From Symbiodinium sp. CCMP2592 (lineage: Eukaryota > Sar > Dinophyceae > Suessiales > Symbiodiniaceae), in the NCBI GenBank assembly GCA_905221615.1, contig CAJNDT010001003.1, forward strand, positions 38,579 to 102,578: DNA of 64,000 bases, in the 5' to 3' direction. Shown in pieces: positions 37,489-48,243 of the stretch (its first letter is position 1; the number at the start of each line of letters is the position of its first letter). Below the pieces are notes generated by a model, which had not been told where the DNA came from, did no database searches, and saw nothing but the letters and a program-made list of their open reading frames with translations. The position numbers and the translations under genes were made by a program.

Positions 37489-38133
37489 TCAGAGACCCAT
37501 GGTGTGCAAGCAGGCCTCCATCTCTGCGGTGAGATGCTTCCCGGCCCAGCCGCGAGCGTTCATCCTCGAAGAGACGCAGTGCACATCGAAGTTCGGGAGG
37601 CCGGCGTAGTGCTGCATGCAGCGAACGCATCCCTCACTGGCCGCGTAAAGAAATTTGTACTGGGCTTTTCGCTCTGCCGTCAGCTTGTCGTGCTTCCTTT
37701 CGAAGCCAAGGCAATGAGGCGCATCCGGACAGTCAGATCCCGGACGCTCGGTCTCAGATGCAGGCCCGGGCTCATTCCGAGATGCAGGCCTTGTCTTCGG
37801 GCCGGCAGACGGCGGCTGCGGTCCACGCCTCCCAGAGCCTGCCGCCCGCGAAGCGGTGTCATTTGCATGACTCCAAAACCCGCTGTTCGCAGAGCCGGAG
37901 GTGCCGGAGAACCACGGGGGGACATCAGCGAGATTTTTGCGATACGTTTCAAGACGAGTCATTTCGCCGGTGAGAAACTTGGTGATCTCATTCCCCGCGG
38001 GGCCGATCTTGTCTGGATGGCACCGAAGCATCGTCTTTTTGTACCTGTTCCTCAGCAACTTCATGTCTACAGTCGCTGCGCATTCACTAAACACTCCAAG
38101 ATGATCAAGAAAGTTCTTGAAAGATCCATCCAT
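37489..38133 (-). CDS. J-domain protein, copy 1
   Basis: 214 residues from ATG 38133 (MDGSFKNFLDHLGVF). Residues about 25-45 hold the J-domain core RNRYKKTMLRCHPDKIG with the HPD motif that stimulates Hsp70 ATPase, and the following helix (EITKFLTGEMTRLETYRKNL) fits helices III-IV. The C-terminal part has paired Cys and His (CPDAPHCLGF, GCVRCMQHYAGLPNFDVHCV) and may bind zinc or client proteins. A likely Hsp70 co-chaperone. R1 (38151-38169) is 17 bases upstream. Copy 2 is about 75% similar by eye. Confidence 0.78.
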   Translation of the reverse strand: MDGSFKNFLDHLGVFSECAATVDMKLLRNRYKKTMLRCHPDKIGPAGNEITKFLTGEMTRLETYRKNLADVPPWFSGTSGSANSGFWSHANDTASRAAGSGRRGPQPPSAGPKTRPASRNEPGPASETERPGSDCPDAPHCLGFERKHDKLTAERKAQYKFLYAASEGCVRCMQHYAGLPNFDVHCVSSRMNARGWAGKHLTAEMEACLHTMGL

Positions 38134-38150
38134 GTGCTCCACACACGCTG

Positions 38151-38169
38151 CTTTCGCAAGACAGCGTCT
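38151..38169 (-). repeat. R1 repeat upstream of J-domain copy 1
   Basis: CTTTCGCAAGACAGCGTCT, one terminal change. Confidence 0.85.
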
Positions 38170-38278
38170 GCACTGCGTAAACAGAATAGCTACAATCGCA
38201 CCGATCTTGAGCCAGGCTGCAAGAGACTGGCATCACGTGCAGAGCATGCCCTGCGAGACATATGTGCAGCAGAGGCAA

Positions 38279-38600
38279 GGTGCACGCTGTCTTGGAAAAA
38301 AAACAAAAAACAAACACAAACACACAACGCGTCGCTGCACCACTTGCAAAAATTGGAAACGGGATAACTACAGCCCGTTACCGAGCGATTGTCTTGCTGA
38401 GGAGAAGACCGGCGGGCATCTTGCGAGTCAAGAGAACCTGAGCTGCAGCAAACGGTCTTGGAATGGATGCAAGAGAAGCAAAGAAAAACGCACCAATACG
38501 CACTCGCTTTCCTGCTGCCACGCTTTTTTTTGTTGCGCAGCAACCTTGCATTGCTAACTTTGCTACACCGCGCCGCCGAACTTTCGCAAGACAGCGTCCA
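38279..38600 (-). repeat. Second leader cassette (R2 38383-38412, R1 38581-38599)
   Basis: Tandem duplicate of 37063-37370, with longer A-rich stretch near 38299. Contains an opposite-strand R1-like word (ACGCTGTCTTGG near 38283). Confidence 0.78.
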
Positions 38601-38626
38601 TTCGGCAGCAGCGCGCGCCTCCGAGT

Positions 38627-39262
38627 TCAGAGACCCATTCCTTGCAAGCATGCCTCCACCTCTGCGGTGAGATGTTCCTCGGCCCAGCCACGAGCGTTCT
38701 TCCCGCACGAGACGCAGTGCACATCAAAGTTCGGGAGGCTGGCGTAGTGCTGCATGCAGCGAACGCATCCGTCACTGGCCGCGTACATAAATCTGTACTC
38801 CGCTCTGCGCTCTGCGGTCAGACGGCGGTATTTGCCTTGAAAGCCATCGCAATGAGGCTCCTTCGGACAGCCAGATTCCGGACGCTCGGTCTCAGATGCA
38901 GGCCGGGGCTCATTCCGAGACGCAGGCCTTGGCTTCGGGGTGGCAAACGGCGCCTGTGCTCCACGACTCCCAGAACCTGCTGCCTGCGAAGCGGTGTGAT
39001 TCGCATGACTCCTAAACCCGCTGTTCGCATAGCCGGAGGCGCCAGAGGACCACGGGGGGAGATTTTTGCGATACGTCTCCAAACGAGTCATTTCCCCGGT
39101 GAGAAACTTGCAGAGCTCATTCTCCTTGTCGCCGGCCTTGTCGGGATGGCACGTAAACATCTTCCCTCTGTACTTCCTCCTCACCATCTTCATGTCTACA
39201 GTCTCTGCGCGTTCAGTAGACAATTCAAGAAGTTCAAGAAATTTCTTGAAACCTCCAGCCAT
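38627..39262 (-). CDS. J-domain protein, copy 2
   Basis: 211 residues from ATG 39262 (MAGGFKKFLELLELS). J-domain core VRRKYRGKMFTCHPDKAG with an intact HPD, then NELCKFLTGEMTRLETYRKN. The C-terminal Cys/His pattern matches copy 1 (CPKEPHCDGF, GCVRCMQHYASLPNFDVHCV). Tandem paralogue of 37489-38133. The ATG is 17 bases downstream of R1 (39280-39298), the same spacing as copy 1. Confidence 0.8.
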   Translation of the reverse strand: MAGGFKKFLELLELSTERAETVDMKMVRRKYRGKMFTCHPDKAGDKENELCKFLTGEMTRLETYRKNLPPWSSGASGYANSGFRSHANHTASQAAGSGSRGAQAPFATPKPRPASRNEPRPASETERPESGCPKEPHCDGFQGKYRRLTAERRAEYRFMYAASDGCVRCMQHYASLPNFDVHCVSCGKNARGWAEEHLTAEVEACLQGMGL

Positions 39263-39279
39263 GTGCTCCGCACACAGTG

Positions 39280-39298
39280 CTTTCGCAAGACAGCGTCC
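39280..39298 (-). repeat. R1 repeat upstream of J-domain copy 2
   Basis: Exact consensus CTTTCGCAAGACAGCGTCC. Confidence 0.88.
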
Positions 39299-39589
39299 GC
39301 ACTGCAAGAATAGCTACGATCGCACCGATCTTGAACCAGGCTGCAAGAGACTGGCATCACGCGCAGAGCATGCCCGACGTGCAGCAGAGGCAACCCAAAA
39401 CACCGAGTAAGGCCCGTGCAGCAAGGACTGGATGGTGGTCGCCGAAGAACAGGAAACTGCGCAGCAAAGAAAAGCAAGCGACGCCGATGCACTCGTTTGC
39501 TCCCTCACACTCACTCAGCAGCTTTTGCACACTCCGTCGGTGCAATCACGGCTCCGTGCAGAGGCTACATATATAGCCCACGAGCAGAA

Positions 39590-39710
39590 CGTGCAGCTTT
39601 CGCAAGACAGCGTCCACTGCTCCGCACAGGGAGGCTACATATAACATATATAGCCCACGGTCGGAATGCAGCTTTCGCAAGACAGCGTCCACTGCTCCGC
39701 ACGAGGACAA
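39590..39710 (-). repeat. Two R1 units with TATATA words
   Basis: Cores at 39597-39615 and 39672-39690, 75 bp apart, each with a TATATAGCCCACG(A/G) word on its left; the same arrangement recurs at 40160-40202. Confidence 0.88.
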
Positions 39711-39739
39711 GACTGCACGACCTTTAGTCAACTCTACTC

Positions 39740-40159
39740 CTACGTGCGTCTCTGTCGCTGAAATACGATCATAAGTTCGAGTTCCGTCTTCAGCAACTCC
39801 TTCATGAGATCCGTCGCGTGGATGGTGTTCACGGAAACGATCTTATCCCCTTTCTGCACCCGCCGCACACGGCACGACGACGAGGAAGGCATCGACTCCA
39901 TGAATGCGTTGTGCGTGTCAACAAGCCCATCTGGTACGACTTCGAACACCTCCATGGTGCGAGTGACAAATTTCAATCCGATCTTACTCTCTCTGCTGTC
40001 ACGATGAAGCATCACCATAAATTCTTTCTTATGGGTCCGCATTCCATGAAGCGGGGGTGGAGGCGCAGGACGATGACCGCCTCCTTGCTCGGCACCACGA
40101 TTGCACAAAGCAGCCACACGCTCTCTGACGATTTCATTGCCAGGACGAGGCCGCCGCAT
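39740..40159 (-). CDS. Small PDZ-like protein
   Basis: 139 residues from ATG 40159 (MRRPRPGNEIVRERVAALCN). Residues about 50-130 resemble a PDZ domain: a carboxylate-loop-like IGLKF, then FEVVPDGLV, VQKGDKIVSVNTIHATDLMK and a final strand ELELMIVFQR. PDZ domains bind C-terminal peptides of partners. The ATG directly follows TATAT, and R1 (40184-40202) is 25 bases upstream. Confidence 0.6.
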   Translation of the reverse strand: MRRPRPGNEIVRERVAALCNRGAEQGGGHRPAPPPPLHGMRTHKKEFMVMLHRDSRESKIGLKFVTRTMEVFEVVPDGLVDTHNAFMESMPSSSSCRVRRVQKGDKIVSVNTIHATDLMKELLKTELELMIVFQRQRRT

Positions 40160-40183
40160 ATATAGCCCACGAGCAGAATGCAG

Positions 40184-40202
40184 CTTTCGCAAGACAGCGT
40201 CC
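40184..40202 (-). repeat. R1 repeat upstream of PDZ-like gene
   Basis: Exact consensus, rightmost copy found in the window. Confidence 0.88.
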
Positions 40203-40483
40203 ACTGCTCCGCACGGGGAGGTTATCAAGGCGGTTCAGGCCAAACACTGCAGAAGTGTGTACAGGCCGCCACTGTTCCGCGCGGTCGAGAACCGTTTGCT
40301 GGCAGACGCCATCTCGACGACAATGAAAGTAGCCCTGGACATCGTGATGGCAGGTCACGACGTCGTGTCCGTTCCTCCAATGAACCTGCACACTCACGTG
40401 AACCCACATTGCATCGCACAGCAGCCTTTCCAGCAACGGCGCCGGCAAGCAAGAAGCCTTCGCCATCGCTGGTTCTGCCGCCA

Positions 40484-40640
40484 TATCAGCAGCTTTTCTT
40501 GCACCTGAAAGGCCAGATATTATGTATGTCCTGAAGAAGCTGTCGACAAAGCTAGCATCGCCCGTTGAAGCAGACATGGAACTGCTGAGGTACGTTGGAA
40601 AGTATCTGAAGGGAACGCCGACGGCCAAGAGAACCGACAG
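40484..40640 (+). pseudogene. Decayed copia RT fragment
   Basis: Plus-strand LAPERPDIMYVLKKLSTKL, then MELLRYVGKYLKGTPT match the end of the copia reverse transcriptase (ERPDI...LSR...RYLKGT). No Gag, integrase or LTR nearby, so it is a short relic of an element different from 15626-26621. Confidence 0.65.
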
Positions 40641-40845
40641 TCATCGCTGCCGCGAAGTGGAGGTCCTGATCCAGGACCGGCGGGTGTTCTGTTGGCAAGG
40701 GGTCGTCTCCCCTAGCCAAGGCCCGCTCGAAATGCTCGTCCGGTGTTGCTCAAGCTGCTTACCGAGCTCGTCGAGGGGTCTGGAAAAACGACCTGAACAG
40801 AGAACAACGAGGACCGCCTGCCCAACTGGATTGCTCGATCCCAGG

Positions 40846-41545
40846 GAATGACCGCCGCGGTCACCGCACTCATGAAGCAGCTCCTGAACATGGATGCGAA
40901 GGAGACCAGGACGTATTTCCTCTTTGCCGACGGTTGGGTCGTGGACGAGGACAGCCACGAGATCAAGCGTTGCGAGCCCGATCTGATCATGACGCGATGC
41001 TCAGGCATGCCCTTCCCCGAAAAGGAGTTCCGCGAGTTCGAGGCCAGCGGTCTGATTGGAAGCAGTTCTTGGACAGGGGTCACTTGCTGGGCGGAGGGCA
41101 TGGCAAGAGGGTATTCACAGCGGTGATCGATGAGGTGCTGGGTTCCTATCATGCCGAACCGGACTTCAGCCTGTCACTACCAACTTCAACGTTGCTTCTG
41201 CCAACCCGGAGGCCTTGCGGGTGAGAGCGAGGAGGGTGCTGAGCATCCCAGAATCGGAGGTAACACACTCCAGATCAAGAGCAAGACGCTGAAGTTGTGG
41301 CGCGACCAACGACCTGGAGCTCTTGCCGGGGCTTGTACAAGGCTCCGGTGTCTTTCAGTTCTCGACCAACAACCCTGGTCGCTTCAGCAGTGTATGAGGA
41401 GCCTTTCGGTGCTCCCATGCAGCCGCAACCTGAGCTCGTCAAGGAGGCCTTCGCGAGCTTCACTGCCGGGGACTTCGTCTACTTGCTGGACGATTTCAAG
41501 CAGGCCAGCGAAGGAGACGGAGATCAGATCAGTAAGGCATTCTAG
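40846..41545 (+). pseudogene. Frameshifted helicase-like relic
   Basis: ORF 40849-41126 reads FLFADGWVVDEDSHEIKRCE, similar in style to the segment before the ATPase in D5-type primase-helicases. Another frame (from about 41060) continues LLGGGHGKRVFTAVIDEVLG, which resembles a Walker A region followed by the VLGDY-type strand of superfamily 3 helicases, although the typical GKS/T is altered. Two or more frame changes separate the parts. The assignment rests on short motifs only; it could be a relic of a large DNA virus or of a mobile element. Confidence 0.3.
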
Positions 41546-42019
41546 GGCTTCGCCAGGAACGCCATCGACAACGTGACAACCGCCAACCGGGTGCCTGAAG
41601 CACGTGCATTGCGCTCGCGGCTACTATCTGCGTTACAAAGACAACGCCCGGGGCTGGCTGCGCTTGACGAAGCAGCCGGCGCCTGAGTAGCCGAAACCCC
41701 TCCTAGCAAGCGGGGTCACATCTACCCGAGACGGTCATAAATTCCTAGCTTTAGGGTTGCGGCGAGGGTGGGTCGAGGTCCTGGAAGTTGCAAGTGCACA
41801 AGGGATGTGGGACTTTCTGCGTGTCTTTCACACATGTCGTTTCTGCATGCTGCACTTATATGTCTCGTGCAGGCGCATATGGCTCACTCGGTTTTGCGGG
41901 GCGGGCGGTCCGACCCCGGCGCAGGAGACGAGGCCGTGGGTCGCACTTTGTTGAAACATGAAGCAGCTCTCGCACAGGTGTGCTTGAGCGGGTGCCGGAG
42001 CCACGGAGTGCGCAAGGGG

Positions 42020-43810
42020 TCCCTCGGTTACCCCAAATCCCGAGCCTTTTGGCCCGAACCCCTAAAACTCTATGCCAGGCATGCCGGGGGTTCCGGTGAT
42101 TCGGCTCCTGCGAGCAGGACAGAAGAAGGCACGTTGATTTGGATGCTACACATGCTACATGACAAGCAGGCATAAGTCGCATGGACCAGGGAGTCCGAGA
42201 ACCCCAAACCCCCGGTAGCGCGGTAGCGCGTGGACTGGGGGTCCCGTGGAAGAAATCGAAACGGGCAGGTAGCATAGGTAGCATGTCAAATGGGGGCTCC
42301 TGCCGGGCAATCGAAAAAGGGCAGGTAGCATAGGTGGCATGTAGAATGGGGCGGCTCCCGCCCGGGCGTGGAGGAATCGAGAAAGGCCAGGTAGCATATG
42401 TAGCATGTAGAGTGGGGGGCTGTGCCGAGGGATCGTGAGGCATGTAAAATCGGGGGTCCGGCGGGGCTGGATGGCAAACGACAAAAAGTCGCGTAGCACA
42501 TGTAGCATGTAAAATCGGGGTCCGGCGGGGGCTGGATGGCAAACTACAACAAGTCGCGTAGCATATGTAGCATGTAAAATCGGGGTCCGGCGGGGGCTGG
42601 ATGGCAAACTACAACAAGTCACGTAGCATATGTAGCATGTAAAATCGGGGGTCCGGCGGGGGCTGGATGGCAAACGAAAAAGTCGCGTAGCATATGTAGC
42701 ATGTAAAATCGGGGGTCCGGCGGGGCGGCGGGCGAACGAAAAAGTCATGTAGCACATGTAGCATGTAGAATTGAGGGTCCTTGTCGCGTACCATATGTAG
42801 CGTGTAGAATGGGGGGGGGTTTGTCGGGGGAGCAAACGAAGGAGGTCAGGTAGCATAAGTAGCGCGTAGATTGATGGGGTGTTTGTGGAGGGATGATTGG
42901 GATGCTACGGCCAAGGGGCTCTGCTTCCTATAAATCGTTTAGAGTACAGTATAGCATAGTACAGTATATTGTAGTATAGTATTATAGTATAATACTATAA
43001 TATATTATACTACATTACTATATTATACTATACTATATTGTGTGATGTCATGTTATGTTATGTTATATTATACTATACTATACTATGTTATATTATATTA
43101 TAGAATAGGATAATTAAAGATAAACATACAGCCACCCCAACCTCTCCTCAGCTCCATCCCCCAAGAGATCTGGGCTTCACCCCGGCCCTCCCACATGCTA
43201 CATATGCTACCTGACTTTTCGGATTTACCGCCGACTGCCCCGAAGGCCCCGATTTTCCATGCTACATATGCGAACTGACTTTTCGGATTTACCGCGACCC
43301 TCCCAAAGGCCCCGATTTCCCATGCTACATATGCCACCTGACTCTTCGGATTTACCGCCGACCCCACCAAAGGCCCAGATTTCCCACGCTACACATATGC
43401 TACCTGACTTTTCGGCTTCACCGCCGACCCTCCCAAAGGCCCCGATCCCATGCTACATATGCCACCTGACTCTTCGGATTTACCGCCCGACCCCACCAAA
43501 GGCCCAGATTTCCCACGCTACACATATGCTACCTGACTTTTCGGCTTCACCGCCGAGCCTCCCAAAGGCCGCGATTTCCCATGCTACATATGCTACCTGA
43601 CGTTTTTCGGCTTCACCGCCGACCCTCCCGAAGGCCCCGATTTCCCATGCTACATATGCAACATGACATGTAGCACGTGTAGCATCAAAAAACATGCCGA
43701 CCAGACACACTGTACACGCTGGGACGATGCGAGGAAGCCTAGTAGGGCTAGGGTTCTAGGGGTTCGGGTCGAAGGGTTCGGGATTTAGGGCAACCGGGGA
43801 AGCCACGCGG
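42020..43810. repeat. Large imperfect inverted repeat with minisatellite arms
   Basis: The left arm carries GTAGCATATGTAGCATG-type units (about 42240-42860) and the right arm its reverse complement CATGCTACATATGCTAC (about 43190-43690), both with about 60-65-bp periods. Further out, CCCGAGCC...CCCGAACCCCTAAAA near 42040-42070 pairs with CTAGGGGTTCGGG...TTCGGGATTTAGGG at 43750-43790. An AT-rich core lies at the centre. It lies between the minus-strand gene run (to 40159) and the plus-strand run (from 46925). Confidence 0.8.
42944..43110. repeat. AT-rich TATAG/TACTA core of the inverted repeat
   Basis: About 165 bp almost free of GC runs, made of ATAGT/ACTAT and TATGT words, themselves palindromic. 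This could melt or extrude readily. Confidence 0.9.
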
Positions 43811-43954
43811 TTGAAGTGCGCAGCTTGCGGCAGTCTCCAGTGCCTCCACCCGCGGCTGCAGCTTCTTGCCCACAGCAAGGCAAATGAGGTAAATCGGGTA
43901 AGCGGGGTAAATGAGCCAGACAGCCTCCAGAGGCTACAATTCACCCCGGAGCAT

Positions 43955-44300
43955 CAGCGGGTAGGCGGATGAGCATCAGCCGGCGGGTGGATGGCAGGCG
44001 GGTGGATGAGCATCTGCGAGCATCAGCGGGCGGATGGACGCTCAGCGGGCGGGCGGATGAGCATCAGCAGGGCTGCATGCAGATGAGCATCCGCGGGCGG
44101 GCATATCAGCCTTCTCAGCATCAGCATGAGTCCAGCAGGAGCCCAGTATGCAGCGTCAGCCCCAGATGAGCCCAGCATGAGCTGCCCAAGCATGAGCCCC
44201 ACATAACCCCAAATGATCAGCCCAGTGAGCTACGCATGAGTTCGGCATGAGTTGTACGTGACTTCAGCATGAATCCACATGAGGTGTACATGAGTTCAAG
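43955..44300. repeat. Degenerate short tandem repeats
   Basis: First GAGCATCAGCGGGCGGATG-like units (43960-44110), then irregular GCATGAG words (44120-44300). No coding signal. Confidence 0.75.
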
Positions 44301-45590
44301 ATGAGTCCGCATCAGTCGCGCATGTAAGAGCACAGAAATCCTGGGCTTGCATGAGTCATGAGCCCATACGTCCCACGAGTTGAACATGAGTTGAACATGC
44401 GGTCAACATGGAGCACCAGACATCTGGGCACTGGCGGCAATCCGGCACTAGGGATCAGGGCTGCCTATAGCCTCTTCGCCCACCAAGGGGCACAAATCGT
44501 GTACACGAGGCACAAGCCCCAGCGGACCACCTTTTGGACACTCGTTTTTGTTCGACCGATGGGCCGCATCTACAGAGGAGAACCGGAGGCCTTGAAGTAC
44601 TCTTGCTGGCTGAAACCTGAGGCCTGAGTGCCCAGCTGAACTTTGCCGCACCGAGACAGCCGAATTTGCAGGGGTTGTGGCCTTAAGCCGTTTGATTTCG
44701 ACTGGAGGACGCCCTGGCAGCCCAGCGCTTCAATCCAAAAAGTTGGGGGCCCACAGAGATGTTGCTGTTTCCTTGAACCGGGAAAGGTTGCAGGTTGTGA
44801 GAACAAAAGTCTCAGAAGTGGTTTTCCATATAACCATAGAGATGCCAAGCAGCAACAGACTTGCCTGCAGCAGCGCCAGTAACTGCGGCTGTTGCAGCAA
44901 CTGGTGCTGTGCACATACTTGCCAGGGTCTTATTTGCGTGTGTTCGTTTTGGGCATGATTTTGTTGATTCATTTTTGCGTGATGAGTCATGATTGATATC
45001 GGGTTGTGCGCATCACCGGCGCCATCTTCTGCAAGGACTAGTCGCGCTCTCGCTTACTGTGGCGTGAGTGGTGCCAAGTTTTGTGACCGAAAGCACTGCT
45101 TGGACCCGCGCCGCGCTCACCTCGGCTCGCTTCGTTTTGGGCCGGCAATGCACAGACAGACGCGTTGTAGCAGATTTACACACAGGAAGCAACACAGAGG
45201 CATCTAGACGTAGTGAGGCGGGCCTGCCTTTAGAACACGTCACGAAGGTCCACACACTCGTTTTGAGGGTTGGATCCTTGGGGGCTGGATCAGGGGGGTT
45301 TGAAGGCCAAAACCAATTTCCTCAATAGTGCAGTTCAATATACCGATTTAAGGTTTCAAGCTGTTGTAGTATTAGCTTATTTATGTATTTTATTAGGAAT
45401 TTCAGTGCCGGGGGCACGGCCGTTGACCAAAACATTTTAAAGCACACTGGGAAGCCAGCGTGAGGAAACCCTTTTTTGCCAAACATTTTTGCATTTGTCC
45501 AAGCCGGATGTATTGAGCGATGGTGTTCGCTTCTGTCCAAGCCGGATGTGTTGGAAGCTGAAACGTGGTCCTTTGTCACGTGCCACTGCT
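44301..45590. other. No supported gene
   Basis: Several short frames on both strands, none with a domain or continuous protein-like composition. Confidence 0.45.
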
Positions 45591-45657
45591 TGGTTGGCTT
45601 GGTTGCTTGGTTGGCTTGCTTGGCTTGCTTGGCTTGCTTGGCTTGCTTGGCTTGGTT
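45591..45657. repeat. TTGGC/TTGC simple repeat
   Basis: Alternating GGTTG and GCTTGGCTTG units, about 65 bp. Confidence 0.9.
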
Positions 45658-46269
45658 CGACTCGCCCTACCCATCCTGCACGCCCCAGCTCAGAGTGGTC
45701 TTAGAGACCGCTCCAGTCGGGCTCGGACCACGTGAGCAATGGGTCCTTGATCCGTGCGGGACAGCGTCGCTGGCCGGGCGCTGGGGATTTACTCTGTGTG
45801 CTGCTCGCCTGTCCAGCCAGGTGGTGTGTCCGCCGCGGGGTGAAATGCACACAGATTGCAGGGAAGGCCTCGCTACTATTAATAAATACTATGCCACGTA
45901 CCCACACCACGGTCGAAATATTAACTTCGATCACTGCTGCTTGCCGGCATGGCCCCGCATGGCATCTTATGCTGTGCCTCATTGACAGGTCTTCAGTAAC
46001 CGGCGCGTCGCGCAGCGATTCCGGTGCACTCGATGACGAGCATGACCTGTCCTCTTGCGGGCCGGTATGCAAGGCAATTGGATTTCAGCGCTCCGCATAG
46101 GGCAAAGAAGGCAAGCACGACGTCCAAGGCCCTGATTTGCCGGCGCATACTCAGCAGGGTGACCCCATCTTGGCCGAATGGGGGTGGCATTTAAAGAAGT
46201 CTCCAGTCCGCATGACTGTCAGAGCACACTCGTGTTTGCAAAGACGCTGGGGAGGCCGTTACTGTGTCG
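45658..46269. other. No supported gene
   Basis: A 169-codon plus-strand frame crosses from the simple repeat but has no recognised domain. Confidence 0.4.
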
Positions 46270-46705
46270 GCATGGCATTGCTTGGCTTGGTTGATTCGAT
46301 TCTGCAGTGGCATCAATTCTGGTAGCATCAATCAATTGTGGTAGTCAGCATGGCATTGCTTGGCTTGGTTGATTCGATGCTGCAGTGGCATCAATTCTGG
46401 TAGCATCAATCAATGTCAATGGTGGTAGTCAGCATGGCATTGCATGGCTTGATTGCTTCGATTGTTGCGGTGGCATCTGATTCGATTTTGCGGTGGCATC
46501 AATTCTGATACCATCAGTTCTGGTAGCAGCAACTGTGGTAGTCAGCATGGCATTGCTTGGCTTGGTTGATTCGATTTTGCAGTGGCATCAATTCTGGTAG
46601 CATCAGTTCTGGTAGCATCAATTTGTCAATTGTGGTAGCAACAATTGTGGTAGCGCTAATTGTGGTAGCATGATTTGCGGTAGTATAACTATTGTGGTAG
46701 CATCA
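46270..46705. repeat. Minisatellite (GGCATTGCTTGGCTTG / GGTAGCATCAATT words)
   Basis: Units such as CAGCATGGCATTGCTTGGCT and CTGCAGTGGCATCAATTCTG recur at least four times with irregular spacing, then decay into TGTGGTAGCA words. Confidence 0.85.
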
Positions 46706-46905
46706 ATGGCAAGGTCTGCCTGGCATGTTTTGACAGAGCCGGGGGGGGGGCAGGGCTGGCATGAAATTTGCATTTTGCCAGGTGAAGTCGTTTCAGAAGG
46801 CATGTGAGTGATATTTGCGCGGAAGGCTCAGTGAGTGTGTGTGTGTGTGTGTGTGTCAGCTTGCTTGGTGATTGATTGTGAGCCCCTTGTAACCTAATGC
46901 TGCAG

Positions 46906-46917
46906 TTCTGGCTCAAG
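46906..46917 (+). other. Weak spliced-leader-like relic
   Basis: TTCTGGCTCAAG, eight bases before the ATG at 46925. Nine bases match the end of the dinoflagellate spliced leader (CCATTTTGGCTCAAG). A nine-base match could occur by chance in this window. Confidence 0.2.
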
Positions 46918-46924
46918 TTGTGCT

Positions 46925-47140
46925 ATGTCGAGTGTGGCCCTCCAGCATCTCCCTGAGGAATTGTGTCTCGAGGAGCAGGGCCAGGATCTCCGGAAAGCAC
47001 AGCAAGCAATCTACTTGCTCTATTTGCTCTGCCCGAGAAAGGCTGGTGATCTTGTGACACCTGCAGTACATTTCAGACAATTTCCAATTGAGAATAATTT
47101 GCTACCTGACATGTCATTGTTTCAATGCAACAACATTTGA
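46925..47140 (+). CDS. First small ORF of right-hand array
   Basis: 71 residues (MSSVALQHLPEELCLEEQGQ), acidic N-terminus, then a Leu/Tyr helix (AIYLLYLLCPRKAGDL). Not recognised. First of a series of plus-strand ORFs. Confidence 0.4.
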   Translation: MSSVALQHLPEELCLEEQGQDLRKAQQAIYLLYLLCPRKAGDLVTPAVHFRQFPIENNLLPDMSLFQCNNI

Positions 47141-47337
47141 GGAGATCTTTCAAACGGGGAAGAGACGGCATCCAGAAACCAGAAGCCTGGATTCTGTCAG
47201 CCTGTAACAAGAACGTTAGAGAGCACTTTGGCAAAGATTGATGCAGCCCTTTTTTTTGGCGCTTAAGCTTTCATCATTACAATTCCGTGTTCATTCGAGG
47301 CACAATCAAAGCTTGGGGATAGTATACAGCCAATTCG

Positions 47338-47931
47338 ATGTCGGGAACTACGGCAGCAAGAAAGCAGACGCCTCAACGAAAAGTTCCGGTGACTTGGGGC
47401 GAGGCAAAGAAGAAGACGACTCGGACGATTGGGGACGCAAGTGGAAGGACCCCGAGAGAAACAAGAGACCACGAACCGGCTATTGATGCTACTGATGACG
47501 ATGTGAGCTCTATTGACAACCCGAGCTCTTCGGCAGCTGCTTTCTGCTCCAACACTTCGAGGTCAGTTTTCCTGGGCGGCAAAACCTACGTTTGGCCGAA
47601 GAGAGTGGTGATCGTTGGTTATGGGGTTGCCCACCATGGAAATCGTCCATCACCTCAGATGGCAGACTTGTTGGAGAGGTTGGACAGGGAATGTAACTTT
47701 TCTAACAAATGGGAGGTTCGCTTGCAGCAGTCAATGCACGTGTCGAAGCTTCATGACATTTGTACATTTTTCATTCATTTCAGTTTCACTCAATTGACAA
47801 TTGAGGGCAGTGACAGTGACAGTCATGGATGGAAGCCAAGGGAGGCCGAAGGAGGAAGGTTTGGCAGAGAATGTGGCCTATACCAGCATATCATGGAACA
47901 GGTGCCTGGTCGAACAGGTGTTGCTTCATGA
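47338..47931 (+). CDS. Unrecognised plus-strand protein
   Basis: 197 residues from ATG 47338. Residues 1-75 are basic and Ser/Thr/Asp-rich (TAARKQTPQRKVPVTWGEAK). A short hydrophobic patch follows (YVWPKRVVIVGYGVAHHGN), then a charged helix (ADLLERLDRECNFSNKWEVR). No family recognised. TCAATTGACAATTGAG near its 3' end is part of the region-wide CAATTG enrichment. Confidence 0.5.
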   Translation: MSGTTAARKQTPQRKVPVTWGEAKKKTTRTIGDASGRTPRETRDHEPAIDATDDDVSSIDNPSSSAAAFCSNTSRSVFLGGKTYVWPKRVVIVGYGVAHHGNRPSPQMADLLERLDRECNFSNKWEVRLQQSMHVSKLHDICTFFIHFSFTQLTIEGSDSDSHGWKPREAEGGRFGRECGLYQHIMEQVPGRTGVAS

Positions 47932-48243
47932 ATCGAGTTGTATAATAATTAATTTTAATTTTAATAAGAATTCACCCTAATGACCGAGGTGTATAGTCAT
48001 CCCGCAGCGCTCAAGACGCTCCACTTCATCCTCAATTTTCCCGACAAGTTGCTCAGGCTTCTCGAGTCTTTGAATGCTGAAGGTCTTGGAGGTTTTTTTT
48101 AGGTTCAGGGACTAGGATAATTATAACCCTCCTATGTGGTCCTTCAATTGTCAGGATCTGCTGTTCGGCGGGATGGCACAGGACGTGTGCCATGATTGCG
48201 TTGGTCATGGCTCTCTTCCAAGTCGCTGTGCTGAACTGACTCA

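Noticed and set aside
42240..43690. CRISPR-like spacing of 62-63-bp units
   Set aside because: Units are degenerate along their whole length, have no unique spacers and occur in opposite orientation around an AT core; this is a eukaryotic minisatellite.
46834..46855. (GT)n run as a regulatory element
   Set aside because: Short simple repeat with no supporting context.
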